Notes: generated from the letters alone by a model not told the origin. DNA of 35,369 bases from Spirulina subsalsa CS-330 (GCF_028330765.1 NZ_JAQMTY010000295.1:1-35369), one strand, 5' to 3'; positions 15,740-23,479 are shown, numbered from the stretch's first letter. Translations and numbers: made by a program.

Positions 15740-16402
15740 ATGCATTTTGAAGTTTTGATTGAAGATCAATCAGGAAAAACGGCCCTAGAGATTCTCATTC
15801 CGAAAATTATCGATTGTGATCAACATACTTTTACCGTTCACGCCTATAAAGGAACTGGGCGTATTCCGCCAAACCTGAACCCTAATCTAGATCCTAAAAA
15901 ACGAGTGTTGCTCGATCAACTGCCTCGACTGATTCAGGGCTATGGTCAAACATTTGCCAAGTATCCTACGAGCTATCCTGCCGTATTGATGATTATTTGT
16001 GATTTGGATGATCGCTGTTTACATCGGTTTCGCCAAGAGTTAATCGCCTGCTTAGAGCGTTCAATACCTCAGCCAGAAACGTATTTTTGCCTTGCGATTG
16101 AGGAGGGTGAGGCATGGTATTTAGGGGATTTCAATGCGATTAAATCCGCATATCCACAGGCGAAAGAGTCTGTTTTGAATTCCTATGAAAATGATGCGAT
16201 TTGTGGCACTTGGGAAGTGTTAGCGGATGCGATCGCATCTGGTGGGTCAAAATGGTTGACGCGCCAAGGTGGGGGACGAGTCGGCCAAGAAAAAATGGTG
16301 TGGGCCGAGACGATTCCCCAATATATGGATATTGATCAAAATCGATCGCCTAGTTTTTGTTATTTTCGGGACAAGCTGCGCCGGGCGATCGCATCTCGTT
16401 AG
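15740..16402 (+). CDS. TOPRIM-like putative effector protein of the ATPase pair
   Basis: The protein has 220 aa and no recognised enzyme name. A TOPRIM-like layout is visible: an acidic residue after the first strand (E8 in FEVLIEDQSGKTALE), then a hydrophobic strand ending in the DxD motif D88-L-D90 (VLMIICDLDDRCL). A second acidic cluster follows (AIEEGEAWYLGD, E121/E122/E124). Later family-like segments are NSYENDAICGTWEVLADAI and SPSFCYFRDKLRR. TOPRIM effectors paired with ABC-type ATPases act as nucleases in OLD, AbiL and PARIS-like defence systems, so a metal-dependent nuclease is the working hypothesis. It follows the ATPase on the same strand, separated by two palindromic repeats. The DUF assignment is uncertain (DUF4276-like at best). 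Confidence 0.7.
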   Translation: MHFEVLIEDQSGKTALEILIPKIIDCDQHTFTVHAYKGTGRIPPNLNPNLDPKKRVLLDQLPRLIQGYGQTFAKYPTSYPAVLMIICDLDDRCLHRFRQELIACLERSIPQPETYFCLAIEEGEAWYLGDFNAIKSAYPQAKESVLNSYENDAICGTWEVLADAIASGGSKWLTRQGGGRVGQEKMVWAETIPQYMDIDQNRSPSFCYFRDKLRRAIASR

Positions 16403-16440
16403 AACAGCGATCGCATCCCATGACCGTCTGAATCATCCCA

Positions 16441-17877
16441 TCAAAAGCGGCGGAAGAAGGTGAAGAGGTTGCGCAGAAAAGTTTGTAAGCCGGTTTGTTG
16501 GGCGTAGCGTTGTTTTTGGTGGAGGAGGGCGGTTTTGCTGCTGACTTCGGCGAGGGTGGGGTAGATGTGGATGCCGGTGAGTTTGGAGACGGGGAGTTTG
16601 TTGGCCATGGCGAGGACGATTTCATGGATCAGTTCGCCGGCCATGGGGCCGACCATGTGAGCGCCGAGGATTTCACCGTTTTTGCGAGTGATGATTTTAC
16701 AAAATCCGTCGGTGGCTCCTTCGGCTTGGGCGCGGTCAACGCCGGAAAAGGGTTGTTTGAGGATCGTGATGTCGTCGCCGTAGCGATCGCGGGCCTGGGG
16801 TTCGCTCAGGCCGACTCGTGCCAGTTCGGGGTCGGTGAAGGTGGCCCAGGGGATGACGCGATAGTTGACTTTGCTGGGGAAGAAGCGTTTGAGGGGCGAA
16901 AATAGGGCATTGGTGAGGACGTAAACGGCTTCGTAGCCCGCAACGTGGGTGAATTGATAGCCGCCGATCACGTCGCCGCAGGCGTAGATGCGGGGGTTGC
17001 TGGTGCGCAGGGCGGCATCGACGTTAACGCCGGTTTTGTCGTAGGTGACTCCGGCGGCGGTGAGGTTGAGGCTGTCCACGTTGGGGAGGCGACCAGCGGA
17101 GACGAGGATTTCATCGACGCTGATTTCTTCCCCGGCAGCCCAGATGTGTTTTTTGCCGTCGATGATGCGGACTTTTTCGGCGCGGGTGTTGTTGAGAATG
17201 CGGATGCCTTCGGATGCGAGTTGTTTTTCAATGACGATCGCAGCGTCGGGGTCTTCTTTGGGGAGGATGCGATCGCGACTGGACAGAATCGTCACTTTCG
17301 CCCCCAAACGATGGAGGGCTTGGCCCAGTTCACAACCAATCGGCCCCGCACCGATTAACGCGAGGGTTTTGGGGCATTCGGTGAGGGTGAAGACTTGCTC
17401 GTTGGTGATGAATCCGGCCTCGGTGAGGCCATCAACGGGGGGAATGGCAGGGCGCGATCCGGTGGAGATCACGAAGGCGCGGGCGGTGAGGCGGCGGCCG
17501 TTGACCTCGAAGCTGGTGCGATCGCAAAATTGCCCAGAGCCAAAAATCACCTCCACCCCCAGGCTGCGAAACCGTTCCGGGGAATCGTGGGGTTCAATGG
17601 TTTGGATCACGTTATGGACATGGCCCATGGCTTCGCGGAAGTTAATCCGGGGCGGGTCAGCATAGACCCCAAACCGGGAACCGTGGCGGGTGTCGTAGGC
17701 AACGCGGGCCGCATGGATCAGGGATTTACTTGGGACACAGCCATGCCAAAGGCAATCGCCGCCGAGCTTGTCTTTTTCCACCAGAGCCACTTTCGCGTTT
17801 AATTGGGCGGCAGCACTGGCCACCACCAACCCACCGGAACCGCCCCCAATAATCACCAAATCGTAATCCACTGCCAT
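16441..17877 (-). CDS. FAD-dependent pyridine nucleotide-disulfide oxidoreductase (MerA/Lpd-like)
   Basis: The flavoprotein has 478 aa. An FAD-binding GGGSGG site (11-16) and the redox disulfide C42/C47 in GGDCLWHGCVPSK are at the N-terminus. An NAD(P)H-binding Rossmann site GAGPIGCELG follows mid-protein, then YACGDVIGGYQFTH for the flavin. The dimerisation domain ends with HIYPTLAE, holding the His/Glu acid-base pair. Homologues are often labelled mercuric reductase, but there is no N-terminal metal-binding domain and no C-terminal vicinal cysteine pair, so mercury reduction is unlikely. A C-terminal extension (QTGLQTFLRNLFTFFRRF) is basic and aromatic and could touch a membrane. The physiological substrate is unknown. 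It lies alone, ending 38 bases from the convergent TOPRIM-like gene. Confidence 0.88.
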   Translation of the reverse strand: MAVDYDLVIIGGGSGGLVVASAAAQLNAKVALVEKDKLGGDCLWHGCVPSKSLIHAARVAYDTRHGSRFGVYADPPRINFREAMGHVHNVIQTIEPHDSPERFRSLGVEVIFGSGQFCDRTSFEVNGRRLTARAFVISTGSRPAIPPVDGLTEAGFITNEQVFTLTECPKTLALIGAGPIGCELGQALHRLGAKVTILSSRDRILPKEDPDAAIVIEKQLASEGIRILNNTRAEKVRIIDGKKHIWAAGEEISVDEILVSAGRLPNVDSLNLTAAGVTYDKTGVNVDAALRTSNPRIYACGDVIGGYQFTHVAGYEAVYVLTNALFSPLKRFFPSKVNYRVIPWATFTDPELARVGLSEPQARDRYGDDITILKQPFSGVDRAQAEGATDGFCKIITRKNGEILGAHMVGPMAGELIHEIVLAMANKLPVSKLTGIHIYPTLAEVSSKTALLHQKQRYAQQTGLQTFLRNLFTFFRRF

Positions 17878-17987
17878 GCTATTCTCCTCCCAACGCTCAG
17901 ATCTGTAAGCTCGTTTTGATCGTCAGTGTAGTCAGGAATTCCGGCAGAAGCACTGAAAAGATACTGAATCTTTGCTGAGAGGGGGTT

Positions 17988-18959
17988 TTAATGGTGGCGA
18001 TGGAGGAAGGTTTGGACATCGTTGGCGGTGGGGAGGGCAGCGATCGCGCCTAATTTTTGGGTCGTCAACGCTCCGACGGCGGCGGCATAGGTGACGATCG
18101 CTTTTGCTTTGTCCGGATCGCCTAAACTGGTCACCCCTTGGGCACAGAGTTGATGGACGAAGCCCGCCACGAACCCATCCCCCGCGCCCGTGGTATCCAC
18201 GACGGGCACAGTAAACGGATCAACCTGGCCGACATTTTCCGAAAGACAATAGGCGATCGCGCCTTCGCCCCCCTGGGTGACCATGACCCCTTCCACACTG
18301 TCTAAATATTCCGCGATCGCCGCCGGATGGGTGGTGTTGAAAAAGAGGTGCGCCTCTTCCTGGGCGAGTTTGACAAAATCCACCCGTGGCCAGAGTTCAG
18401 CGATTAACTCCGGGGCAGCGGTGGGATCGGGCCAAAACATCGGTCGCCAATTCACATCCAGCACAATCCGGAGATGATACTGATCTGCCAAGTCCAACGC
18501 CCGCCACAGGGCCGCCCGACTGGTGGGATAGGCGAGGGCGATCGTCCCCAACACCAAAACATCAGCGGCTTGGAACAGCGCGAGGGGAAACTGATCCCCG
18601 TCTAATTGGGCATCGGCAAAATCGGCGGGATTGCGATCGCCAAACCCGGCAAAGGTGCGATCGCCCGTCTCCGTGCGCGTCACGTACACCTCACGAGTGG
18701 GAGCCGTGGGGTGAGACTGCATCCCCGCCATCTCAAACCCTGCCGCCCGATAGCGATGCAGTAACTCCTGACCCGCCGCATCCGTGCCAACACACCCCAG
18801 GAGCGCCGCCGAGGTTCCCAAGCGATTCAAACCCCACACCACATTTGCCGGGGCCCCACCCACCTGTTTTGTCCAGTGCGTCACCGCCTCAGGTGCGATT
18901 CCCGCCTCCACGGCCAGGGCATCCCACAGTAATTCGCCAATCCCGATCACACGCACCAT
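17988..18959 (-). CDS. PfkB family carbohydrate kinase, probable fructokinase
   Basis: The protein has 323 aa from ATG 18959. The frame can be extended five codons to a TTG at 18974, but the ATG gives the standard MVRVIGIGELLWD start. The family's N-terminal signature is present (QVGGAPANVVWGLNRLG, substrate-binding glycines). The C-terminal catalytic signature DTTGAGDGFVAGF carries the base aspartate and anion hole. The GELLWD start and VLDVNWRPMFW segment resemble bacterial fructokinases more than ribokinases, so the likely reaction is ATP-dependent phosphorylation of fructose to fructose 6-phosphate. No sugar transporter or sucrose gene is adjacent, so the substrate remains an inference. 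pedR is divergent. Confidence 0.88.
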   Translation of the reverse strand: MVRVIGIGELLWDALAVEAGIAPEAVTHWTKQVGGAPANVVWGLNRLGTSAALLGCVGTDAAGQELLHRYRAAGFEMAGMQSHPTAPTREVYVTRTETGDRTFAGFGDRNPADFADAQLDGDQFPLALFQAADVLVLGTIALAYPTSRAALWRALDLADQYHLRIVLDVNWRPMFWPDPTAAPELIAELWPRVDFVKLAQEEAHLFFNTTHPAAIAEYLDSVEGVMVTQGGEGAIAYCLSENVGQVDPFTVPVVDTTGAGDGFVAGFVHQLCAQGVTSLGDPDKAKAIVTYAAAVGALTTQKLGAIAALPTANDVQTFLHRHH

Positions 18960-19073
18960 ACTTTTACTCGGCAAAGTATAAAAAACTACAACATTCTGAA
19001 CCCAGACTACGATTCAGAAGGTAAACATTCTCTAGAATAGGGTAAGTAAAAATCACTATTTAGGCTTGTTTTC

Positions 19074-19352
19074 ATGACTGAATCTCATCCTTCAAACTCC
19101 ATAACACTATCTGAGCGAGAAGTGCAAATCATTGAACTGGTCGCCAATGGGCTGACCAATCAAGATATTGCCGAAAAACTCGCCATCAGTAAGCGAACAG
19201 TAGACAACCATATCAGTAATATTCTGACCAAAACAGCCATGGGCAATCGTGTCGCCCTCGTCCGTTGGGCGCTGCAATGGGGCAAGGTCTGTTTAGATGA
19301 GGTGAATTGTTGTGTTTTGCCCACATCGCAGCCGGTGAATGGTCAAGCTTAA
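19074..19352 (+). CDS. pedR: PedR-type small LuxR-family redox/light regulator
   Basis: The protein has 92 aa and is essentially only a LuxR-type helix-turn-helix. It resembles Synechocystis Ssl0564 (PedR), which senses photosynthetic electron transport through thioredoxin and controls light-responsive genes. The recognition region is LTNQDIAEKLAISKRTVDNH and the dimer helix continues to ALVRWALQWG. The cysteine-bearing tail KVCLDEVNCC has C73, C79 and C80, consistent with redox control. There is no receiver domain. TAGAAT near 19034 is a possible -10 box. The next gene starts inside its last codons (19339), so the two are probably co-transcribed. The name is by family resemblance and gene size. 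Confidence 0.85.
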   Translation: MTESHPSNSITLSEREVQIIELVANGLTNQDIAEKLAISKRTVDNHISNILTKTAMGNRVALVRWALQWGKVCLDEVNCCVLPTSQPVNGQA

Positions 19353-19881
19353 CGGGGGTTTTCGCGTGGGTTTGCTAGGGATACTGTGGATCAGTGGTTG
19401 TCGCGCTCGCACTGCGATCGCACCGCCGCCCGTCCCCTTTGGAGCCACCCTCAACAGTCGCGCCGCCGATCAACAGCCCCGCCTCTCCTACAGTGGTCAA
19501 TACCTCGTCTTCACCTCAGACCGGCGCGGCCAACAGCGCGTCTTCCTCTACGATCTCCAGCGTCGCCAACTGATCCCCCTCCCCGGCCTGAATCAACAGG
19601 GCATCTTCACCGATCAACCCGACATCAGCGCCGATGGTCGTTATCTTGTCTATGTGTCGGAACAATACGGCAAACCCGATGTATTTCTCTACGATCGCCA
19701 AAGTCTCCGCGCCGAACCCCTCACCCGCGATCTCCCCGGCGAAGCCCGTCACCCCACGATCAGCGGCAATGGTCGTTTCGTCGCCTACAGCACCAACCGC
19801 ACCGGCCAATGGGATATCGAAGTGTTCGATCGCGGCGTTGAAGCCCCCACCTCCCTCCCACCCCAAACGCCGGCTCCTTGA
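19339..19881 (+). CDS. TolB-like beta-propeller lipoprotein
   Basis: The protein has 180 aa. The N-terminus is a lipoprotein signal: basic residues, a short hydrophobic core (VGLLGILWIS) and the lipobox ISGC with the lipidated cysteine at position 21. The mature part has three to four PD40/TolB-type blades with repeated patterns: RLSYSGQYLVFTSDRRGQQR, PDISADGRYLVYVSEQYGKP and PTISGNGRFVAYSTNRTGQW. It is therefore a partial propeller anchored to a membrane facing the periplasm, probably a binding scaffold. The ATG lies 14 bases inside the end of pedR, so translation is probably coupled. A GTG at 19366 would make the signal peptide too short. It converges on a Uma2 gene. Confidence 0.75.
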   Translation: MVKLNGGFRVGLLGILWISGCRARTAIAPPPVPFGATLNSRAADQQPRLSYSGQYLVFTSDRRGQQRVFLYDLQRRQLIPLPGLNQQGIFTDQPDISADGRYLVYVSEQYGKPDVFLYDRQSLRAEPLTRDLPGEARHPTISGNGRFVAYSTNRTGQWDIEVFDRGVEAPTSLPPQTPAP

Positions 19882-19895
19882 TCCTCATGAGGAAA

Positions 19896-20477
19896 TTAAT
19901 CCCGTGGAAAAATCGCCTCATACAAATCCGCTAACGCAATCTCCACATTGAGCGATCGCAGGGTCAGCGTTGCGTCTGTGCCCTGGTGGTCAATGTATAA
20001 CCATTCCTTTGCCGTTTGTTTCACATATTGTTCAACCTGGGGTTGATCTTGGGCGATGAGGAGATAGTCCTGGATGCTGGGAATGGTGCGATAGGCCGCG
20101 AATTTTTCGGCGCGATCGTACTGTTGCGTAGAGGGTGACAACACTTCCGCCACCACAATCGGATTCATCACCGTATCCGTGCGACCCGGTTTCAACTCCA
20201 CCGGGCGCGGGGTCACCATGGTGTCGGGATAGGTGTAGATATTTTTGTCTGGAATCCACAACCGCTGATCCGTGATGAAAATGCAATAGGGTTGACCTTT
20301 AAGCGCAACGCGCAGCAGGGCGTTAAAGATACTGTTCAATTCGTTGTGAGTAGGGGTTCCACCTGTCATGGGAATAATGTCTCCATCGCGATATTCATTA
20401 CGGTGTTCGGATGCTACTTCTAAGGCGAGATAGGCTTCGGCGGTGTAGGTTTTGGGTTCAGACGCAGCGATCGCCAT
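19896..20477 (-). CDS. Uma2 family (DUF820) putative endonuclease
   Basis: The protein has 193 aa. ATG 20477 is preceded by a GGAGG box about ten bases away, so I prefer it to the upstream start at 20510. The PD-(D/E)XK core is in place: YPDTMVTPRP, then PIVVAEVLSPSTQQYDRAEK, where the E and the distal acidic/basic residues lie. YRTIPSIQDYLLIAQDQP follows, as is usual in the family. The N-terminal YTAEAYLALEVASEHRNEYR is the common Uma2 start. It is a more typical member than the protein at 777-1409. Biological role is unknown; these genes occur in many copies in cyanobacteria. A MITE-like element lies 80 bases upstream of it. Confidence 0.88.
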   Translation of the reverse strand: MAIAASEPKTYTAEAYLALEVASEHRNEYRDGDIIPMTGGTPTHNELNSIFNALLRVALKGQPYCIFITDQRLWIPDKNIYTYPDTMVTPRPVELKPGRTDTVMNPIVVAEVLSPSTQQYDRAEKFAAYRTIPSIQDYLLIAQDQPQVEQYVKQTAKEWLYIDHQGTDATLTLRSLNVEIALADLYEAIFPRD

Positions 20478-20556
20478 GGTGCTAGACCTCCGGGATATGT
20501 TGATGGTCAAGGGTTACGCTCTTACCTTGGCATATTTAGCAATGGGTTCACAGGAT

Positions 20557-20650
20557 CAGGACTTACGCAAATTTCTGGCCAATCTCTCAGTTTTTCGTTG
20601 AGGCAAGGGGCTTAAGCCCCTTGTTTGTGTGTGTCCCTGCGTAAATCCTG
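20557..20650. mobile_element. MITE-like element with 13-bp terminal inverted repeats and 5-bp target duplication
   Basis: CAGGACTTACGCA (20557-20569) and TGCGTAAATCCTG (20638-20650) are inverted copies with one mismatch. AGGAT is directly repeated immediately outside both ends (20552-20556 and 20651-20655), as a target-site duplication. The 94-bp element has no gene. A perfect copy of the dispersed palindrome CAAGGGGCTTAAGCCCCTTG sits inside it (20604-20623). It lies between the Uma2 and recR genes. Confidence 0.85.
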
Positions 20651-20673
20651 AGGATATGAGGGGAAAAGTTGAG

Positions 20674-21267
20674 TTAGAGCAGTTCGCGCCGTCCTTCTAA
20701 GGCTCGCGCTAGGGTCACTTCGTCGGCATATTCCAGGTCGCCCCCCATGGGCAACCCAAAGGCGATTTGGGTGACTTTGACGAAGGGTTTCACCAGTTGA
20801 CTGATGTAGAGAGTGGTGGTTTCGCCTTCGACGCTGGGGCTAATGGCGAGGATGATTTCGGTGATGTCGGCTTTGCTGGCGCGGCGGATCAGGGGTTGGA
20901 TGCTGAGTTGATCGGGGCCGATGCCGTCCATGGGGGAAATGACCCCGCCGAGGACATGGTAGCGGCCCCGATATTCGCGGGTTTTTTCCAGGGCAATCAC
21001 ATCGCGGGAATCGGCGACGACGCAGAGGGTATGGGGGTCACGGGTGCGATCGCTACAAATCGAACAGACCGGCTCCGCCGAGAGATGAAAACAGGTTTGG
21101 CACAGGCCCACCTGATGGCGGGCATTGACGATCGCCGCCGCCAATTCGTCCGCCTCTGCCGCTGGCCGTTTGAGAATATGCAGGGCGAGACGTTGGGCCG
21201 TCTTCGGGCCAACGCTGGGCAGTTTTTGTAACTGTTCAATTAACCGGGCAAGGGGCGGCGTATAAAT
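20674..21267 (-). CDS. recR: Recombination mediator protein RecR, apparent ATT start
   Basis: The protein has 197 aa when started at ATT 21267. RecR loads with RecF/RecO to help RecA onto gapped DNA. The N-terminal helix-hairpin-helix ([20 protein letters not shown]) and the [14 protein letters not shown] segment are in frame and essential, but no ATG, GTG or TTG precedes them. A TGA lies two codons before the ATT. An AAAGGAG box ends seven bases before ATT, which supports initiation there. A C4 zinc finger follows ([16 protein letters not shown]), then a TOPRIM domain ([29 protein letters not shown]). Starting at the first TTG, 21144, would delete the DNA-binding helix-hairpin-helix and is rejected. 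Confidence 0.92.
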   Translation of the reverse strand: MYTPPLARLIEQLQKLPSVGPKTAQRLALHILKRPAAEADELAAAIVNARHQVGLCQTCFHLSAEPVCSICSDRTRDPHTLCVVADSRDVIALEKTREYRGRYHVLGGVISPMDGIGPDQLSIQPLIRRASKADITEIILAISPSVEGETTTLYISQLVKPFVKVTQIAFGLPMGGDLEYADEVTLARALEGRRELL

Positions 21268-21334
21268 GGTTCAACTCCTTTCGGTTGGGGATACGTCCGT
21301 TCAAAAACGGCCAAGCCTCCGGATCGGGCCAGGC

Positions 21335-22117
21335 TCAAGGGGATTTCCATCTTACGGGAATTTGGGTCGCAGCGGTGAGGGTTTGGGCGAGGGTGGTGAG
21401 GGTCTCGGAGTCCACACAATGGAACTGCTGGGCGGGAGTGCGATCGCCCCCCTCATTGCCTCGCCCGGCGAGCGATCGCTCGCGGGGTTTCGGCCGAGAT
21501 GGCGTATTCAAATAGACCACGGTGGGCTGTAAGTGCTGAAGTTTAGCGATGTAATCGGCCCGTTCCTGCTCCGACCAGGGCCGAAGCACCATCGTTTGTA
21601 GCTCAAACTGCCCTGGGTAAGCCTGGCGAAACCGACAAATTCCCGCCCACAGTGCCGCCGCCGTTAACCCCGCCACCGGTCGATTAATCCGACGCAGGGC
21701 CGCATCCGTCCAAGCATCCAATTTCACCGCCACCCGATCCGCCGCCGCCAACCCTTGAATCACCGCCGCATCACCCAACAGCGTCCCATTCGTCAGCACC
21801 AAACTCGGTCGCCGGATCTCGTCGCGCACCGCCTGTAAAATTTCACCCACATTCAGCGCCAACGTCGGTTCACCGCTGCCGCTGAGGGTGACAATATCCA
21901 CCCCCTCGCGATCCACAGCGCGGAGATCATCGACAATCCGAGCCGTGGGCACATAGACCGAGCGAGTGGGGGTGAGGTGTTCAATACAGCCCAACTGGCA
22001 ATAGACACAATTAAACGAACAGGTGGACACTGTCCCAATGGGATCGATCCCGAGCGATCGCCCGTAGCGCCACGATCGCACCGGCCCGTACACAGTCGAA
22101 AACGCTTGTGTGGTCAT
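21335..22117 (-). CDS. Radical SAM protein (COG0731-like)
   Basis: The protein has 260 aa. It has the radical SAM cluster motif Cx3Cx2C in STCSFNCVYCQLGCIEHL and the SAM-binding glycine region TLSGSGEPTLALNVGE. LTNGTLLGD and VKLDAWTDAALRRINRP complete the partial TIM barrel. It resembles the COG0731 group, relatives of the TYW1 wybutosine enzymes, but lacks the flavodoxin domain and is too short for TYW1. Its reaction is unknown. A purine-rich AGGAGAAGGACAGG precedes ATG 22117. Near the C-terminus, two HIP1-related sites fall inside the frame (around 21440-21480), encoding an Arg/Gly-rich loop. recR lies about 70 bases downstream on the same strand. Confidence 0.85.
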   Translation of the reverse strand: MTTQAFSTVYGPVRSWRYGRSLGIDPIGTVSTCSFNCVYCQLGCIEHLTPTRSVYVPTARIVDDLRAVDREGVDIVTLSGSGEPTLALNVGEILQAVRDEIRRPSLVLTNGTLLGDAAVIQGLAAADRVAVKLDAWTDAALRRINRPVAGLTAAALWAGICRFRQAYPGQFELQTMVLRPWSEQERADYIAKLQHLQPTVVYLNTPSRPKPRERSLAGRGNEGGDRTPAQQFHCVDSETLTTLAQTLTAATQIPVRWKSP

Positions 22118-22240
22118 CCTGTCCTTCTCCTGCCTGCATCATCTCCCATCATGGCAGCCCCGTCGGGCATTTGTCTGCCTTCGTAGACTAAGCGCGATGC
22201 CCAGAATTCCCCCGCTGGTTATCCCGTCCCGATTCACTCC

Positions 22241-22290
22241 CTCAAAAAAAATCACATTGAGGTCAACAATTCGTTAACCTCATGTGATTT
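22241..22290 (-). terminator. Rho-independent terminator of the cyabrB2 gene
   Basis: Read on the minus strand, AAATCACATGAGGTT pairs with ACCTCAATGTGATTT (22276-22290 with 22248-22263, one bulge) and is followed by an unbroken T-run (22245-22250). It lies about 100 bases after the stop codon of the AbrB-like gene and before the divergently placed radical SAM gene start. Confidence 0.7.
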
Positions 22291-22299
22291 ACTGATGCT

Positions 22300-22328
22300 G
22301 TAACGTGTTAAGCGACTTAACACGTTAC
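22300..22328. repeat. Perfect 13-bp stem with 3-base loop
   Basis: GTAACGTGTTAAG (22300-22312) and CTTAACACGTTAC (22316-22328) are perfect inverted copies around CGA. It lies between the AbrB-like stop codon and the terminator hairpin. It could be a 3' stabilising structure, part of a small RNA or a DNA-binding site; the sequence does not decide. Confidence 0.75.
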
Positions 22329-22390
22329 GGATTCAGAAGCAGTATTGATTCTGGAATATATGGATGATGATGGCAGACTGCTAGAGGAGC

Positions 22391-22786
22391 TTATTCTTCT
22401 TCATCAAAAGCGCCACCGTTGACTTGCTTGAGATGAATATGTTTTCGACCGAGGGTGATTTCAAACTCATCACCGGGTTCAAGCCCCATTTTTTTGGTGT
22501 AGGCCGAACCAATTAACAGATTGCCATTGGACTGAACGGTAATTCGGTAACTTGCAGACCGTCCACCACGACCGTTACCATTACCAGCACCATCTAACAC
22601 AATTCCCTCAGCCGTAATTAAGGCCTTGAGGAATTTCATCATGTTGACACGCTCAACCCCGTTTTTGGTGAGCGTATAGTAACCGCAGGCTTTCGCCTTT
22701 TCATCTTTACTAGAGTTTCCAAGTTCCTTGACTTTTTTGACAAGCTCTTCGCCCGTCAGGGGGGTGGGAATAGTCTTTTTGCTCAT
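22391..22786 (-). CDS. cyAbrB2-type AbrB family transcriptional regulator
   Basis: The protein has 131 aa from ATG 22786 (MSKKTIPTPLTGEELVKKVK). The frame can be extended nine codons to 22813 without family support. The cyanobacterial AbrB-like family has a conserved N-terminal region (KACGYYTLTKNGVERVNMMK) and a C-terminal swapped-hairpin AbrB DNA-binding domain (LLIGSAYTKKMGLEPGDEFE, then GRKHIHLKQ). The GRGGRSASYRITVQSNG segment matches cyAbrB2 (Synechocystis Sll0822) rather than cyAbrB1. Those proteins regulate carbon and nitrogen uptake and hydrogenase/fermentation genes. The acidic tail is GGAFDEEE. An Rrf2 regulator is divergent upstream and a strong terminator follows the gene. Confidence 0.88.
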   Translation of the reverse strand: MSKKTIPTPLTGEELVKKVKELGNSSKDEKAKACGYYTLTKNGVERVNMMKFLKALITAEGIVLDGAGNGNGRGGRSASYRITVQSNGNLLIGSAYTKKMGLEPGDEFEITLGRKHIHLKQVNGGAFDEEE

Positions 22787-23035
22787 TAATGTCTCGTGAT
22801 AATTCGACGACAACCTTTAGGTATCGTCACTGAGGCTGGCTCCATCAGTGAATCATACCCAATAAGGACAATGGTGTTATTTGAGAATTTAGTTTTAATA
22901 AACCCATCAAACTACAATCTATCATAGTTAGTCAATCAAGTTTCCACTAATTTAAGCGGAGTTGTCGGCTTAGATCTCTATTCTTTCTTGATTGGCTCAA
23001 CAACGATCCTCGTAAGCATAGTTAATTTAGTAACA

Positions 23036-23479
23036 ATGAAACTGACAACTCGTGCTCATTACAGCGTTAAAGCATTGCTTGATCTAAGCTTACAGCCGAC
23101 CCATAAACCCGCTTCGGTTAATGCGATCGCCCAACGCCAAGCGATCCCCGCTCCCTATTTAGAGAAACTGTTGATCGAACTGCGCCGAGCGGGATTAGTC
23201 TATTCCGTGCGAGGGGCCCATGGGGGCTATTGCCTCGCCCACAAACCCACTCAAATTTCATTGGGACAAATCTTAGCCGCCGTCGGAGAGACGATCAATC
23301 CCCTGCCGCACCATCAACCGGATCAAGATCAAGCAGAAGATTGGGTAACGTATAGTCTGTGGCAACGTCTCCATGAGAAACTAAAAGCCGTGCTCTACGA
23401 GATTACCTTGGCAGATCTATATTACGATGCTCGCAGCCAACAAACCATTCAACGTAACGACCATAATTTTGTGGTTTGA
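23036..23479 (+). CDS. Rrf2 family transcriptional regulator without a cysteine cluster
   Basis: The protein has 147 aa from ATG 23036; an upstream frame to 22988 is not family-like. MKLTTRAHYSVKALLDLSLQ and the winged helix-turn-helix (SVNAIAQRQAIPAPYLEKLL, then GLVYSVRGAHGGYCLAHKP) are typical of the Rrf2/IscR family. The three cysteines that bind [2Fe-2S] in IscR are missing, with only one cysteine (in GGYCLAH), so it does not sense through the IscR cluster. It resembles the single Rrf2 protein common in cyanobacteria, such as slr0846. It is divergent from the cyAbrB2-like gene, and the AT-rich 250-base space between them must hold both promoters. Targets are unknown. Confidence 0.85.
   Translation: MKLTTRAHYSVKALLDLSLQPTHKPASVNAIAQRQAIPAPYLEKLLIELRRAGLVYSVRGAHGGYCLAHKPTQISLGQILAAVGETINPLPHHQPDQDQAEDWVTYSLWQRLHEKLKAVLYEITLADLYYDARSQQTIQRNDHNFVV

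Noticed and set aside
20674..21144. Short RecR starting at TTG 21144
   Set aside because: It would remove the helix-hairpin-helix DNA-binding region, which is present and in frame upstream.
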